From Metallyticus violacea (Eukaryota > Arthropoda > Insecta > Mantodea > Metallyticidae), in NCBI GenBank assembly GCA_030762175.1, contig CM060843.1, positions 113,241,369 to 113,305,368 of the forward strand: DNA of 64,000 nt, read 5' to 3'. Numbering within the stretch: the first letter of the stretch is position 1; each line of letters opens with the position of its first letter. Shown piece by piece: positions 1-13,499 of this stretch. Under the pieces are notes generated by a model. That model searched no databases and was not told where the DNA came from. It saw only the letters and a program-made list of their open reading frames with translations. Both the position numbers and the translations under genes were made by a program.

Positions 1-245
1 TTATTTATGAACGCTCTTTAACATCTCAGGTCATCAGCGTCCCATTCAACTCAGGGCATGAAACGGCCGACAAATTTTTGCTCAGAGGCCTCTCTTTCAG
101 GCTTGAGGTTCCTTTTCGTCCCGTAAATGTACGACACGACCCACAGCTTTACTTCCATTCCGAAGGAAACCATACTTAGGATTTTTACGCCCGAAAAAAT
201 CTATCGGTCCTGGCCGGGTTCGAACCCGCGTTCTTGGGTGTAGGA
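1..245 (-). mobile_element. SINE-A copy 1, head truncated
   Basis: Reading the minus strand, the copy has the B-box region (GGTTCGAACCC type), the body and the typical tail ending in GATGTTAAAGAGCG followed by TAAATAA. The A-box part of the tRNA-like head is missing: similarity stops near 245. The tail runs into the window edge, so the true 3' end cannot be seen. Confidence 0.85.
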
Positions 246-3200
246 AAAAATCAGCATTAATACCGTCCTTGGTACCCCATAAATTGTGAGAAATTCATTA
301 AAATACATGTAACATTTTGTTTCCGCTAGCTGTAAGTGTGTAAAAATGTCACGAAAAGCAGGAATTCTCGCTCGGACAGCAGAGGGATCATTCTGGTAGA
401 TAATAGAGTAAAATATTTCTTTTGTTCATTGGAAGGGAGTTGCTTTTCTCCCGGGCAGGTATGTAGGCAAAGATGAGAGCTATTAACAACTGTGCTACCG
501 TTAAAGGACGTTGAACTCTAACGTACGGTAGAAATTGAGTCGACAAGTTGTTACGTTCAGATAATCTGATTAGCCAGTAATATGAGAGGTGCATGATGTC
601 ACCGATAGTCTATAAGGATATCTAAATTCACAATGGTGGGAAAATAAAGCTTCCCTTTATCACGTGATCAAGCGAGCCTTATTGAGCATTTGAGGACATG
701 AAATCGCCCTTTTAGAGAATGTAGTTTTGTGTACTCGCACTGGAACATCAATGTTTGAGTTTCTTCTTTGGAGCTTCGTCTTCTGCGCTTCTTTTTTAGT
801 AGTCAGAAAACTACTGTCTGTCAAGTATTGTAGCTCCGCATGTCTGCCAACTGTCTCATTACTGCGATCCGAAAAGAAGCGCCCTGGTACGCTTATTGGT
901 TGAATAAACGGCTTAAAATGGCAGATAACAAGGTTTTTCTTTCTCGTCAACATATCATCTTTAATTACCCCCACTCAATCCGGCACTATCAAGTCCCAAA
1001 AACCAGCAACATCCCTTAGTTCGACAAGAAGAGTTATTTAGTGGTGAGCTGTAACTCCATATAATCAAACTTCCATCACAATTCTTCCCGCCACCAAAAA
1101 TTCCTTCAAACTTTGGAGCCCAACTTGGGGCATATTCAGAGCATTTGAAACCAACATCCACGCGAGCCACCTTCCAATAACTCCTTCAGCATTTGGTTTT
1201 ATTGTGCAGTAAAGAGATATTGTCTGGTAACATTTTATATGAACTATGTATATAGTTTATATATACACACTAAATTGAAAAAGTGATTCATAAAACATAG
1301 AGCTAAAATAAATTAACTGTAGCACCATTTAATAAACACATCAGCACGATCTTTGAATGAACCCGGGAGAAACAAAGAAGTGAGACAGCACATGCCTGAG
1401 CGTTACGTAATGCAGTGCCACAAGCGGCCAAGCTGTTTAGCTGATAATTAATTCCAATATTTGCAATGCCTTAGGTGAAAAAAGTTCTAGATATCTTAAT
1501 AGTTTATATGTTAAAATCCAGGGCAATTTCAAGAAATACATATAATGCAACTTATGGGGTTAAAATATATAATATATATATGAAGTTCGCTTTATATTTA
1601 TAGGCAAAAAATCAAATAGTTTGAAACTATAAAGCTTATAATGGCGATACTTGGAGTATTCACTGGTAACTCCATATTTTTTGTATAATTCTGAAAAAAA
1701 AAACTTGCAGGCTTGATTTTAATATTCAGAGATTGCCGCATGGGTATTTTTAAAGGGATAACTCATTTCAAAAATGCTTATTTTTTCTCTTTCCATATTT
1801 AAGTTAAATCAGTGATACTCCATATATCATAATCAATATAGTTAAAATGCTTTTGGAAAATAATAAATTTTGTAAGTAAAGATTACTTGTTACAGTACTT
1901 GTTTCAATCCCAAGTAGCCTTAATCTTGTTCTTCTATTGATATGCATATCTGAGTTTATTGTAATAAGTTAAGTACAGATCGGGAGGATGTTCGGAGCCT
2001 AAGGCGCCCTTTGGAAATATAATATCCAACTTTATGGTTCATAACCAGGACTTTGTGCTGGTATAGACAGTTTCTCTTCTACTCTCCAAGAGGTATTCTT
2101 TTTAAAGCTAGTTATAAGCCCTTCTCACCAACAGACCAATTTTAATTACTAACTGACAGGCGCGTTGTGTGTCTCCTCCCTAATGAAACCGTCAAATTAC
2201 ATTTTAAGCATTAAGCCAAGGCTGTCAGCACCTATTCTCGTCACCATATTAAATTCCTGATCGATTTCAGAGGAGAGAAAAAAGGAGAAGGAGGACATAA
2301 GCTGCATTATCAAGGCCGCCACTTGGACACGCGCGCATCCTCCAAACGAGGTTATTAAAGCTAATAGGGTGAGCCGCAGGAGGCGTTCAACTTTACAGCT
2401 AACCGAGGGTTATGGCGCAGTGATACAGAAAACGTGTTTCAGGAGTGTAATGCAACAGCGTTTATAGGCACCACCTACCGCTAGTCAGCAATTATGTATT
2501 GCTGATTTATTTTGTGTACGCTGTACATTATAAATAAAGGGATTAGCTCATAGCTGTAGCGTACGAGCTCTGATCGGAGTGTATACACTGAAAAAAAAAG
2601 TTTGCTGCATTACGAGTTGCGAATAACCAAGGTTGTTGAGAAAGCAATGAATTAACTATTTTTAAAATTGAGGGGCACAGGCTCTAAATACTTGAGATAT
2701 ATATGAGCAATTTCTGTCCAGAGTTTCGTCCCACAGAATTTAATAGCATTCACCATTTAGTAAAACCAACAGGCTAATCTTGCCTCAATGTTTAAAAACA
2801 AATTCTATGTACCAGGGAAAAACACTGTAAGTAAAAAATTTTGTGAAAAGGAGTGTATGGTCTTGTAGAGCAAAGTGTAAGTCTGTATTCCTACTTTTGA
2901 TTGAATTAACAATTCTGAAACAAAGAGAATGTGTCTTTTTATATTCGTGTTTGGGCAAAAGAATATAAGTATTATAAAGTTAGTTACACTAATCTGTGAG
3001 CTATTATACAAATGATCCAAACAGTCTTAAGTCGATTTATGTTTATCTTTCACTATTATGATTACTTTAATATAACTACTGTAGAATATTCGGTGGTGCT
3101 GTACCATCCTGTTGAAAGTAAAGTTCTTCACTTCCATACAGTGTATGAATGGCGAGTAAGACAGATGTGCGTATCATGTTCAGGTACACTGGGCTAGTTG

Positions 3201-3315
3201 ATACTCTTGGCTTCATTTTTCGTTGTTAACTTACCTGTCACTTAACAACGTTATCATAATGTATGTGAGTCATATCTGTTTATAAAACATCATACTACAC
3301 ATTAGTTTTGTTTTT
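246..3315. other. No gene recognised; AT-rich DNA with two GC-richer patches
   Basis: Mostly AT-rich sequence. Two less AT-rich patches stand out, 660-1170 (listed separately) and about 2150-2480, but neither translates into anything I recognise on either strand. Confidence 0.5.
660..1170 (-). other. Unidentified open stretch, two overlapping minus-strand frames
   Basis: Two minus-strand frames (69 codons from 1170, then 104 codons ending at 660) lie end to end with a short overlap. Composition is less AT-rich than the flanks and the second frame is basic. I recognise no domain, and no splice sites clearly bound it. It could be a decayed transposon coding region or chance. Confidence 0.2.
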
Positions 3316-3385
3316 GGTCCAACTTTGAAATGCATTAAATATATATCTACTGTGAAAGTGTGTATACGTTTTTTGACAGCCTCGG
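3316..3385 (-). mobile_element. Solitary terminal inverted repeat of the Tc1/mariner-type element seen at 38780
   Basis: The reverse complement begins CCGAGGCTGTCAAAAAACG, then has GTATACACACTTTCACAGTAG. The start of the element at 38780 is almost the same (CCGAGGGTGCCAAAAAATG, then the identical GTATACACACTTTCACAGTAG). The piece is flanked by TA at 3386-3387, as expected for TA-targeting elements. Similarity runs for about 65-70 bp; no transposase is seen next to it. Confidence 0.65.
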
Positions 3386-6300
3386 TATATATGTATTTAA
3401 AATAACAATAAATAGATAAGAAGAAAAAGAATAAAATACTGAAAAGCACAGATTATAAGGAGCTTTTCAAAATATTGCGATAGTAAATGTGTGAATTTTC
3501 CAGGGTTTATCCATTTTCTTCTTATCTAATTATTCTTATTTTAGTTTCATTGTGTTATTTTATTATTCCTTTATATTATGTAAATATTTACCTGTATTGT
3601 GCTATACAATGCATCCCTGCAGGTAACTTCTGTTCATGACTTCTTGCGTTCCAATGCAGGGCGCAAAGTAGATTCCCCTCCCCGTGGTGCGCCCAGAGCA
3701 ACATCCAAGATTGCAAAAGTTTTCGTATTCAAAATATAGTTGGAACAAAAAGAAGATCACTATAATTTCTCTCTCTCACTATAACTTCTCCATAGTGAGA
3801 GAGAAAACATAATACTCTACCATTTTGTTACGACTATTGTTTTAAATAAGCTAGGGTGAAACCGGATTTTTGCAGTCTTAGATGTTACAGAGGATGCATT
3901 TGCGCCCAAATTGGATTGGATTGGAATAAAGGATGAGTCATTCTGTTTCACTAGCAAGAAGTCATGAACAGAAATTATCTACAAAGATGCTTTATGTTAT
4001 ACGATATGATATATTTTGGGGAGCTAGGGGTAAAAAGGCTTGTGTTAAACTTTACACCTACCATTCCTCAGCCTAAAGAAGGGAGTAAACCCATATTTCT
4101 GCAAGAGTCAACAAATAACGGAAAACGCCATTCACCGTTTCTGAGAATGATCTATGCGGAAGAACGAACCATGCTGTTAATCCAGTTCTTACAAAGGGCA
4201 TGAATATTAGAAAATTGCCCTCCAGACGTTATCATGTCGAATACGATTAAACTAAGAACTCTATGAACATATGATGAGTAACGCATATCAGTCAATCTAT
4301 ATCTTCGAGCATACGTTTATCAATGCTGTCACACTCTTAATTATTTCTTGTTATTATATTAACCGCATTTTACCACAAAAAACAGAAACATTATCACTAT
4401 TTGATAGATTCTCTTCTACGTAAGAAAGATTTCATAATTGCTAAAGCAAATACTGTTGAAGGCCTGTAAAATAACTTTGGAAACATTGAAGATATGTTGA
4501 AGTATGCTGCAACTGCGCAAAACATTATCAAACTCTATTGGTGCTGTAGTGCACAAGATATAGCTGCAAATTTTTACTGTCCTTATCTAGCAGGGCTTAT
4601 CGCACTAACCGCCAATTTTCGTTGCAGTTCCCGGAATTTTTTATGGCAGGCCATACACGAACGTATTATTACTAATTGTGTTTTTGCCTGAGTAGCCACA
4701 AAGAGAGATAATGGGTATTCCTTGCTCTCTCTCTAAACTCTAAAAGAATCTGGAGAACAAACTACTTGGAGTACAGATTCTCTTTAAGTGCTCTGGTGAA
4801 TGTTTGGTTAGCTAGAGATTTTCTATTCACCTTTAACGGCGCAATATCTTAACATTCTTTTCAGTTGAATGTGTTGACCAGTTTGATTTTGAGCGACAGT
4901 TATGTTATTTATCTGAAAATAGCGTACAAATTGTTAACGCACCTTTGAATAGAATTAAAGTAATGAATCAAAATCAAAATATATAAAGTGGGGAAGAGTA
5001 AAAATAAGCAAACTTAGAATAAGTCGAAACTAAGCACGCACTATATTCACAAAAGAATAACTTTCACTCGACCAGTAATTGTTAAGAAAAGTAAGAATAC
5101 TGCCGCTAAAGTTGGCAGAACCATTTTGAAAATGCCGCATATACCTTCCGGATAATAAAGTGTTAAACTGAGGTCTAAAAAAGTGTCTTTTATGCCTTCA
5201 AAAAGGAGGAGACAGGGGAATCATTGCTCTAACCTTATGCAATTGTTCGTCTAGTAGCGAGTGTGACCATGTAATTCATTGGCGATAACGGGTATTAGTA
5301 TTATATTTAACAACCTGTAGAGAAAAAGTAATATTCTTGGACCGAAAGTTTTGCAGTAATTTTTAGTTCATAGGCGAGTTAAGCTGGAAATGAAGCACCA
5401 GACTTGAAAATTTCGGATCACGGCTGGGGATTCGAACCACGCGGCTGAGCTACCAGGAACCACAAACATCTCTCATCTGATTCTTTATATTCCGGAAACT
5501 TTTCTGAGACTTCTCTCTACTATAAGAGATTGTAGAAGCGACACGTAATTATAAGTTATAACACAGGTTTTTAGTATAACCACCATTTCTATTATTTCAC
5601 TTGTAATTAGCATTGTTGTTTTTATTCAACATTAAGATGAATAAATATGTTCCAAAAATGCAAAGAACGTTTCATAATAACGCCTGGTGTGCTGAGTATT
5701 TCTGAGGTTTCGATCTTGCATCGCCTAGTATTAATTTCATTTTGCTCTACAGTAGTAAAATGTACAACAAATTATAAACATGCTCCATTTAAAGATGAAA
5801 CTTTTTATTGACCCTTCTGCATTCACTTAAGAGGGTAATGTACTCTTGATGTATCCACTTCTCACATTAGGCATTACATTTTGAAATGTCTCAAAAACCA
5901 TTGGATGAATTTTCTGTCAAATTGTACAATATCTATGACATAATTATATTATTCGATTTGCTCATATAAGGTTCTAGTTTACAGCATTTCATGAATAATA
6001 TAGTAGTCAGTGCACCGCCCTCATAAAGAAATTACACCATTAGTATGAAGATCTCTTCAGAATGTGGCAGGAATAACGAGAAGAAACATAGGATTTTTTG
6101 CACAACTTTTAAATATCAAATCATAACACTACATTTGGATAATTCACACAAGATCTTATTCCCATTGCTGTAATAATATTTTAACTTAAAATATAAACGC
6201 AATGCAGATAACTTGAAAAAAAAAAAACTTTTTTGCCTCTTAGGCTAGCCACATATTTCATCACGGTTATAACTGATTGCTCAAATTTAAGATAAAAGCA

Positions 6301-6736
6301 TCATGGTATAATCTGGAAATACGAAATGGAAAATATTCTTAATAAATGACATTTGATAATTAAACCAAATTGATATTTGGAATCAATATTTGATTTTGGT
6401 TAAAAATTCAAGATATTGTAAACATACGATATTTTTGATATGCATATTAGCGTAATTAGGCGGGTTAGATTATTCTATTATTATTTTAATGCTGCTGTGT
6501 ATCTTGACACCGAATTGTGATAAAGGAATGAATTTATACCCTACTTCAGGCAGCACATTGTAATTTGTTCACCTGAGTTTATTATTGCCAGATTAGCATT
6601 ATTATGTTAGAAGGAAAATTAGCACGTCAAATGATAACACCAGAAGTTTACTAATGCAATTGCTGTGCGTGGTTTAACTTATTTACATTTCAATTGCTTC
6701 CAAAGTTACATAGGGACAGTGAGATGGTATGTCAGA
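3386..6736. other. No gene recognised
   Basis: AT-rich sequence with short chance reading frames only. It contains the hairpin at 3770-3804 and, near 5405-5455, a short tRNA-like scrap (GATTCGAACC followed by GGCTGAGCTACC on the plus strand) too damaged to assign to a SINE family. Confidence 0.5.
3770..3804. repeat. Perfect 13-bp inverted repeat with 9-nt spacer
   Basis: TCTCTCTCACTAT at 3770-3782 is the reverse complement of 3792-3804. The arms are partly simple sequence (TC/GA), so the hairpin may come from slippage. Confidence 0.6.
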
Positions 6737-7036
6737 TTTTTTTTTATTATTTATTTATTTATGGACGCTCTTTAACATCACAGGTTATCAGCGTCCTATT
6801 CAATTCAGGGCGTAAAGCGGCCTACAAATTTTGCTCAGAGGCCTCTTCATTCGGGCTTAAGGTTCTTTTTTGTGTCGTAAATGTAATACACGGGACCCAC
6901 GGCTTTACTTCCCTTCCGAAGGAAACCTTACTTAGGATTTTTACGCCCGAAAAAATCCATCGGTCCTAATGGGTTTTGAACCCCCATTTTGGGTTTAGAA
7001 GGCAAGTATGGTTACCACTACACCACCAGGACCGAC
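6737..7036 (-). mobile_element. SINE-A copy 2, near full length
   Basis: Full family structure on the minus strand: tRNA-like head (GTCCTGGTGGTGTAGTGGTAACC), damaged B box, the body and the tail ending in TTAAAGAGCGTCC plus a TAAATAAATAA run. The family 8-bp closing stem is weakened by mutations near the B box. Direct repeats at the ends are not convincing (only GTCAG). Confidence 0.85.
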
Positions 7037-9255
7037 AAATAAGTCAGTGTGCCTCCGATTAAAAAAAATATGTATCACTGTACAACGACATAGAAAATAA
7101 ATAGGAAGTACACAATGCAATTATAGGATTAAAATTGCAAACAACACGTTCAGTACAATACACAAATAATAAAATTGTAAACGTTGCATTTTTACAGTGC
7201 AATAATGGGTGTCATTTTATATCTAGATGCCAATTTTTTTTTTTCAAAGCAATGGATGCTATGGGTGTTCAGAAAAAAAGTTTAAATATCGTGTTAATGT
7301 ATACTTGGGAATATTCTTTGTTTAATTTTTGAGAGTATTTGGAAAAAGCAATAGAAATAATCTTGTACAAAGTGAACATTAAATGATACTATTGTAATCA
7401 TTAAAGCGCACCACAAGTTATAGCATATTATTAACCTTAGTGTATTCTTGACTAGTAGTTTTGAAATGTCATTATTTAAAATTAAGCAGTATATTTTAAC
7501 ATCTACTGTCCCTTTCTCTTCTTTGATCGCCCCCAAATTGAGGTTAGTGTACTTCGTGTGAATTGAAGGAAATAAAACAATTCCGGTTTATGATTACAGC
7601 GCACTTTGTACGAGTACACAGACTTTTATTTTATAAAATGCTAAATCAAACTTATTAATGAGATGATGCCCAAATATCATGCTAAGACATAAAATTCAGT
7701 TTCATCAGATATTTCAATGTTTGTTTTCTCGGTGTTCATAGTATGATTATAACATTTAATTATGGTATTGTTATTTCATATGTGTGAGCAATTTGAATAA
7801 ATAATTAAATATAAACCCAAAGTCAAACGGAACATTGGAAGGCTTACAATATGTGTGTGTGTGTTTGTGCGTGTTTGTGCGCTTGCGTGTTTTTTTTTTC
7901 TTTCAAAAAATCGTAGAAAGTTGAAGCAACCCATATGTTTTTATCTTGAGGTTATTGACAATTTTTGTATCAGTATATATTTGTTTATAATGATACATAA
8001 TTCTATTTATTGCATTATAAGTGTTTTCTTTATAGATTAAATTATCCATTATTAAAGTTGCTAATGCTGGATTTAGTAGCATTAAGAGACATTAATCGCT
8101 TATAAATGCCAGAACATTGAACATTTAATTCAGCCACAAAGCTTGGATTCGTTCTTTTTAAACAGAATAAAACGCCAAGCATTAGAACGATCACTGTAAT
8201 GATAATCTGCACATGTCTGTGGAATATTTAGTAATACTGTAACAAAGCATGTAGTGTAATGTTTTCATCGTCTAAGCATATTGATTGCCTACATAGCAAT
8301 AGCTGATATAACATTTAACCTAGACATAGCCCTTCAAAATAATGATAAAATAAATCGTTTTAAAATGGGGGGGAAGGAGTAAAAGCCAAGAACATTCTCG
8401 CAGGCTTGTAGCGTTGTGGAAACACAAGCAGAATTGTTTGATAGTTATAAAGGCATTCATTCTACGGCTATAGAATTAAATATTCACTCATGTACACCTA
8501 TAAAACATGGACATTGCTTTCAGTATAAGTTCAGGAGAGGAATCTGTTACTGTTTTCGCCCAGGAAATAAAATTAACCGTAGTAGATAATCTTTTAGTCA
8601 TTAAAAAAATTATCTTTTAATAAATGCGTTTCAGAAACTATGACTAACCAAGGTAGGTTTTGTAACAGGTAGAAACATTTACTATTCTGATATTGGTTTG
8701 TACGCATAGTATTATAGTAGTTTAAAGTACTATTTGTTATGTCTAAGTGTGAACTATCATTACGTTAAAATATACAAATATAAACTTTCTTAGAACTGTA
8801 ACATTAACAGAAACAAGAACTGAACTAGCGAGTTTTTAATAGTTGATATACGAGTATAAATAGTTTAGTTTGCGATTTTACAGTTATGGGAAAAAATAAG
8901 TGAATAGTGAAATAATATCCTTATTTTATGTCAACTTTTCAGTAATTTATTTTCTCTCTTTCGTTTCATCTTACTTTATCACACAATCTATACAGATCAT
9001 ATTTATAGAATGTTGGATTCGTTTAAATATGTTCAAAGACGTGAATATTTTACACATATCGCATCATTTATGCATGAGATAATAGTCAATAATAACGCAC
9101 ATGTTATATTAAATAACAGCAAAGGAAATTTTGAGAAGAAGCGGAGCAAAATTAAAAGAAGAGAAAGAGAGAAGGGACAAGGAGGAAAAAGGAAGAAAAA
9201 TATTCCACAGAAAGCGCCTGATAATTGAACATGTTACAAATGTTAACTCATTTGC
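7037..9255. other. Downstream flank of the UGT gene
   Basis: No protein or RNA gene recognised. The part nearest 9255 should be the 3' untranslated region of the UGT gene. A short GT-rich run lies near 7852-7890. Confidence 0.5.
8946..8951 (-). promoter_or_regulatory. Candidate polyadenylation signal of the UGT gene
   Basis: AATAAA on the minus strand, about 305 nt downstream of the UGT stop codon. This hexamer is common by chance in AT-rich DNA. Confidence 0.25.
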
Positions 9256-9535
9256 TCAGTCTATCTTTGGCCGAGGTTTCGGGGCTCTAAAGAAATGGAT
9301 TACCAATTTTATGAGCCGATATAACAGCCAAGACGTAATGGACAGAACGGCGAGCAGAAACGCAATGACATCTAACAAGAAGTACTCGTACCAGGTGAGG
9401 TCCAGGGCAGGAGACCGCAAGTGACGGGCTCCCTTGTGTCGAATCACATACTCCGTCCACCAGATGGCTCGTTCCAGAGGAGTTTCAGGTTGATCTTTTA
9501 CAATTCTGTTCAGTTTCTTCACGTTCTCTTTATAG
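9256..9535 (-). CDS. UGT exon 4: C-terminal region, membrane anchor and stop
   Basis: The acceptor ends in TTTTGCAG, and the first base completes a Ser codon carried over from exon 3 (phase 2). The exon encodes 92 residues plus stop. It begins [16 protein letters not shown] and contains [19 protein letters not shown], a block strongly conserved near the C-terminus of UGTs. A hydrophobic helix follows ([20 protein letters not shown]), which anchors the enzyme in the ER membrane, and then a short basic cytosolic tail ending RPKID. The Lys at -3 and Arg at -5 resemble a KxKxx-type ER retrieval signal but are not a strict match. The exon is shared by both first exons. An antisense open frame overlaps it and is a shadow. 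Confidence 0.95.
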
Positions 9536-10439
9536 CTGCAAAAGGGTAATGAACTTTTATCAATATAAGGTAAATTTACAATTTTGGATTCAACAGCAAT
9601 AGTACAGATTCCCCCCCCTCTTAGATTAATGAGTAAATCAAAATATTTTACCTTTTAGACTCTAGCCAATAAGAAAGAAAAGTATGTACATTTAAACCTA
9701 TTATGGGAGTCGTGATAAAGTAAATGAATAATTAATTTTTGTAACATATTCTAAGCACCGTAGCATTTCACAGGCAGCGCAGAAGTTGAGCTGGAAATAC
9801 TGCGGGTAAACATATATTACTTAGAGTTTTGACTGATAACATATCGTCTTAAAGAGGACGAGGCCATGTTAGTACTTAAGAGAAAGCGTAACTATATTAT
9901 CTATTATATAGTGAACGCCCAAGATTATAAACGTCGATTCACGGCTGACTTTGTATAAAATAAATAAGTTACAGCCTTGTTTCAGTATTGCTTTCCCCTT
10001 TAGTAAAATGTTATGATTAGCCCTTTGGGTGCTAATATTAATATATTTAAAATTTGGTAATGCGCTTTATTTTGCCATGTGTATGTGTTTTCGTTTATAA
10101 TAAACTAAATATACAATATCTAAAATAAATATATTTTCCTCTATAAATGTGAAATATCATTCAATGCTAGAATATTTCAGTGCGGATGTGTACAGTATAC
10201 CATTACACATAGAACAGTTAATATCTAACATATTCTGGGGTGCTTAAAACGTATTATGTATGCAGATTCAATAGTGCCTAGTATTTGAGATGGATGTCAT
10301 TTAGATAGAGCGCAAACTAAAGCAAAACTGTAATTTTTTTAATGGGAATGCATTCGGTTTTTTTGTTCTGAATAATCTGAGTCAAACGATATTAATGTAT
10401 AAAGATTTGGGCCCTAGAAAAGCCATTAATTTAAATAGC

Positions 10440-10477
<38 letters not shown>

Positions 10478-12100
10478 GGGCATCTTTGTGTTTCTTATTT
10501 CCATTTTCAAGCATATGTGTTTTCATTTACATCAAATATGAGTTTTTCGTTGTAACAGATAATATGTTTTCATTACATCCATTTATTTAATGTTGCAGCA
10601 CACTAAATCTATTCATCACGCCTGCCGTAAATCTTCGTGGCGTGAAGGAATCATTGAATTACTAGCAACAAGGATATAAGATAGTTCCTTGAATTGATAA
10701 TTTACTATTGCTAAAGAACCAAGTGCATCAAAAAATTTAGTACATTGAAGTTTACAACAGAATTCAAGCAGCAGTAAATAGAGGGATTTTAGAGATACTA
10801 CTGATGAGGGGCTTTAGTCTTCTGTTATTAAAGCAATACTTATAATAAACTGATGCTCCTACTTTCATATAAAATACTGTGATCTGACAAAACAGGCATT
10901 CCACAACTATCGCCAAATATAACTGGAAACTAGCTCACATTGGATGTGAAAAATCGGATGTATCCATCTGCTAAGTCATTAAAGAAACAGCTATGTGACT
11001 GCAGTTTATCCAGAATTCCATGGTTAAATTCATGACAGAATTACATCTTGAAGATAGACATCGATGCTCTTTCAGCAAAATAGACCCCAAGCACACAGTG
11101 CACGGATTGTTTGTATGTATCTGATATGGAATTCCAAGTTGGATTGAAACCAATAGACTAATAACGTTCATCATGATATAACACCCACACTTTTCTTCTA
11201 ATATAAAATATTTACAAAGACAGACACTTTTGTAAACTGAATTTCAATGACAGAATTAAAAATACATAAAAATGATTTTTATGCATGTATTTCATAAGGA
11301 GAAGAGTAATTTTAGCATGTATATCAAAATTTATGTTTGTAAACAAGCTTTTGAAATTGCCAAAAATGACGTTTAAGTTGCTTTTTTTAAATGAAAACAC
11401 TGACCAATTGTGAAAGTTTGTATTCCTGTCATTCAAATCAAGCAATGGTGAAATCAATTTATGTTATAAAACTTATGAAGCTCTGTAAAAAAAATTTTTT
11501 TTAGTATGAATCATGATTTTCTCCAATGGTTAGGCGTTTTATTTCCTTGCTGAAGGACATACTTTGGATTTTTACGAGAGGATGTAAAAAAGCTTTGAAA
11601 TCGGCTGTGGAAGAAGCAGCAACACGTAAAATAATAACAACAAGGATTTGACAGTGCCCTCGATAGACCGTGGCACCATAGGGGGCATGTTTCATTACAT
11701 GATGTTGTATCTTGTACAAGTGTCAATACAGGTAACATTATAGATGTCGACATTTTATCGAACATGTAAAGATAAACATGAAGCATGCGGTACCAAGACA
11801 CTAGTGAGGCATAAGGTTTTTGGTGTTAAACTTTTAGTAATCCATACCACAGTACAATACGATATACAAATTATTTAGATGAGGTGATTCTAAGGGACAC
11901 AAAGCTATTCTTCACCATGTGTGAACATTAGAATGGGTACATGTACGGAGTGGGTGAGTATAATAAAAACCAAATTGAAAGGAAAGAATTTGAAGTCAAA
12001 AAATCTTTTGTCGGCCGAGGATGTGTAACATAACTGAATTAAAAAATATAACGGTTTGGTAATAAGAAATTCTAACAACCTTCAAGAAATGATGAGAATA
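9536..12100 (-). other. UGT intron 3, AT-rich part
   Basis: Transcribed intron DNA. Apart from the AT dinucleotide repeat at 10443 I see no gene, RNA or transposon end here. Confidence 0.5.
10443..10474. repeat. (AT)16 microsatellite
   Basis: Sixteen uninterrupted AT units in UGT intron 3. Confidence 0.95.
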
Positions 12101-13380
12101 CGAGAGTAGGTCCATAAGTTTCCGGCCTAACCATTTTCCAGGTATGATAATGACAAAAACTATATATATATAACTTTTCAATATATTTACCATTTGTTGC
12201 AATACACTTCTCACATCTTTGAATTAACATTTCAATCTCCACCCGCCCCCCAAAATAGTCATAACTATTTTCTGCAAAATGGGCATAAATAGCATCCATC
12301 ACTTCTTCGATACACTTAAGTTTCCTTCCTCGAACATCCTTGAGTTTTGAGAAGAGAAAATAGTCTGGGAGGTAGATCTACGCCATAGGGTGGATGTTCG
12401 ATCTCATTGAAGTCACATTTCTTCACAGCTTCCTTTGCAGCAAGAGATGTGTGCACAGCGCGTTGTCGTGAAGATGGCGCAAACCACCACTCGGCTTTCC
12501 TCACCTTTTCTCTTTGATGGAAGCACGTGGTCTGTACAGTAGACAAACATAGTACTCCCCATTTACTGTGATGTTCCTCTGCTTGAAGTCAATGAAGAGT
12601 ATTCCTTCACAGTTCCAAAAGATTGTGACCATGAGCATCTTGGTCGAGTGAGTGACCTTGGCCTTTATAGGCGGTGCTTCGCCAGGTTTACGCCATTTCA
12701 TTGATTCTTTTTTGGACCAGGGATGATAGTAGAGGACATTGGTTTACAGAACTTCTCTCTCGTTGTCACGGCAGAGTTCCAAAAAATGCCTGATAACAGA
12801 TGATTCGTTCCTGCTTTTGGACTTAGGAAAGAAGTCTAGGCACCAATCTTGCACTATACTTATTCATATTTAAATATTCATGAATAATTCAAAGGATTAT
12901 TGTTTTAGAAAGATCCAACCCCTCTGTTATTTCTGTAACTTTGAGCCGCTGGTCTCCCATAATTTCTCCTTCCACAAGAGCGATGTTTTCAGAAGTGAGC
13001 ACCTCTAAGGGTCGACCTGCACGTTCTTCGTCTTCAATGCTTTCTCGACCCATTGAAAAAGTTTGGCCCATTTTTTTTTTTTACGGTATAATATGAGAAG
13101 GATGCTTCCGCATATACACCGTCTAATTGCAGTTTAATTTCATTTGGATTAAGTCCTTCTTTTAGGAAGAACTTAATAAGAATTCAATACTCCATTTGAA
13201 TATGTCATAATCTTCTACACATAGCCTTCTTTATGCAACTATATCTGAAATTTGAACACAGCGAACCGGAAATTAAAGCTGCAATTATTTACTTAACGGA
13301 TAAGGTATGCCACCAAATAAGGAGTTTGTGAAGGCGATAATGCTTATCGATGAGGCCGGAAACGTATGGACCTACCCTCG
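12101..13380 (-). mobile_element. Mariner-type transposon, complete ends, dead transposase (mariner-1, copy 1)
   Basis: Terminal inverted repeats are seen at both ends: CGAGAGTAGGTCCATAAGTT at 12101 and, reverse-complemented from 13380, CGAGGGTAGGTCCATACGTT. TA flanks both ends (12099-12100, 13381-13382). At 1280 bp it is a normal mariner length. Minus-strand translation, broken by frameshifts and stops, gives mariner transposase blocks in order: MGRESIEDEERAGRPLEV (end of the DNA-binding domain), MKWRKPGEAPPIKAKV, KKCDFNEIEHPPYGVDLP and RCEKCIATNGKYIEK. Compared with the sister copy at 30359, about 20 bp are missing near 12745, removing the TGDET codons with the first catalytic Asp. It lies in UGT intron 3, in the same orientation as the gene. 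Confidence 0.93.
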
Positions 13381-13499
13381 TAGTACTGTAAGGAAAGAAA
13401 AATATGATAATCCATTGGGAATGTTCTGTAAAGTACGAAGAATTCACTAGACCTTAGCAACTTGTTATTATCCATTATCTTGTATGACGTGGATAGTTT

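Noticed and set aside
5405..5455. tRNA-like A and B boxes on the minus strand
   Set aside because: The boxes are too close together and no cloverleaf can be formed; at best a SINE scrap, not a tRNA gene.
9131..9424. Plus-strand open frames over UGT exon 4
   Set aside because: Antisense shadow of the conserved UGT coding exon, which has matching splice phase and family motifs.
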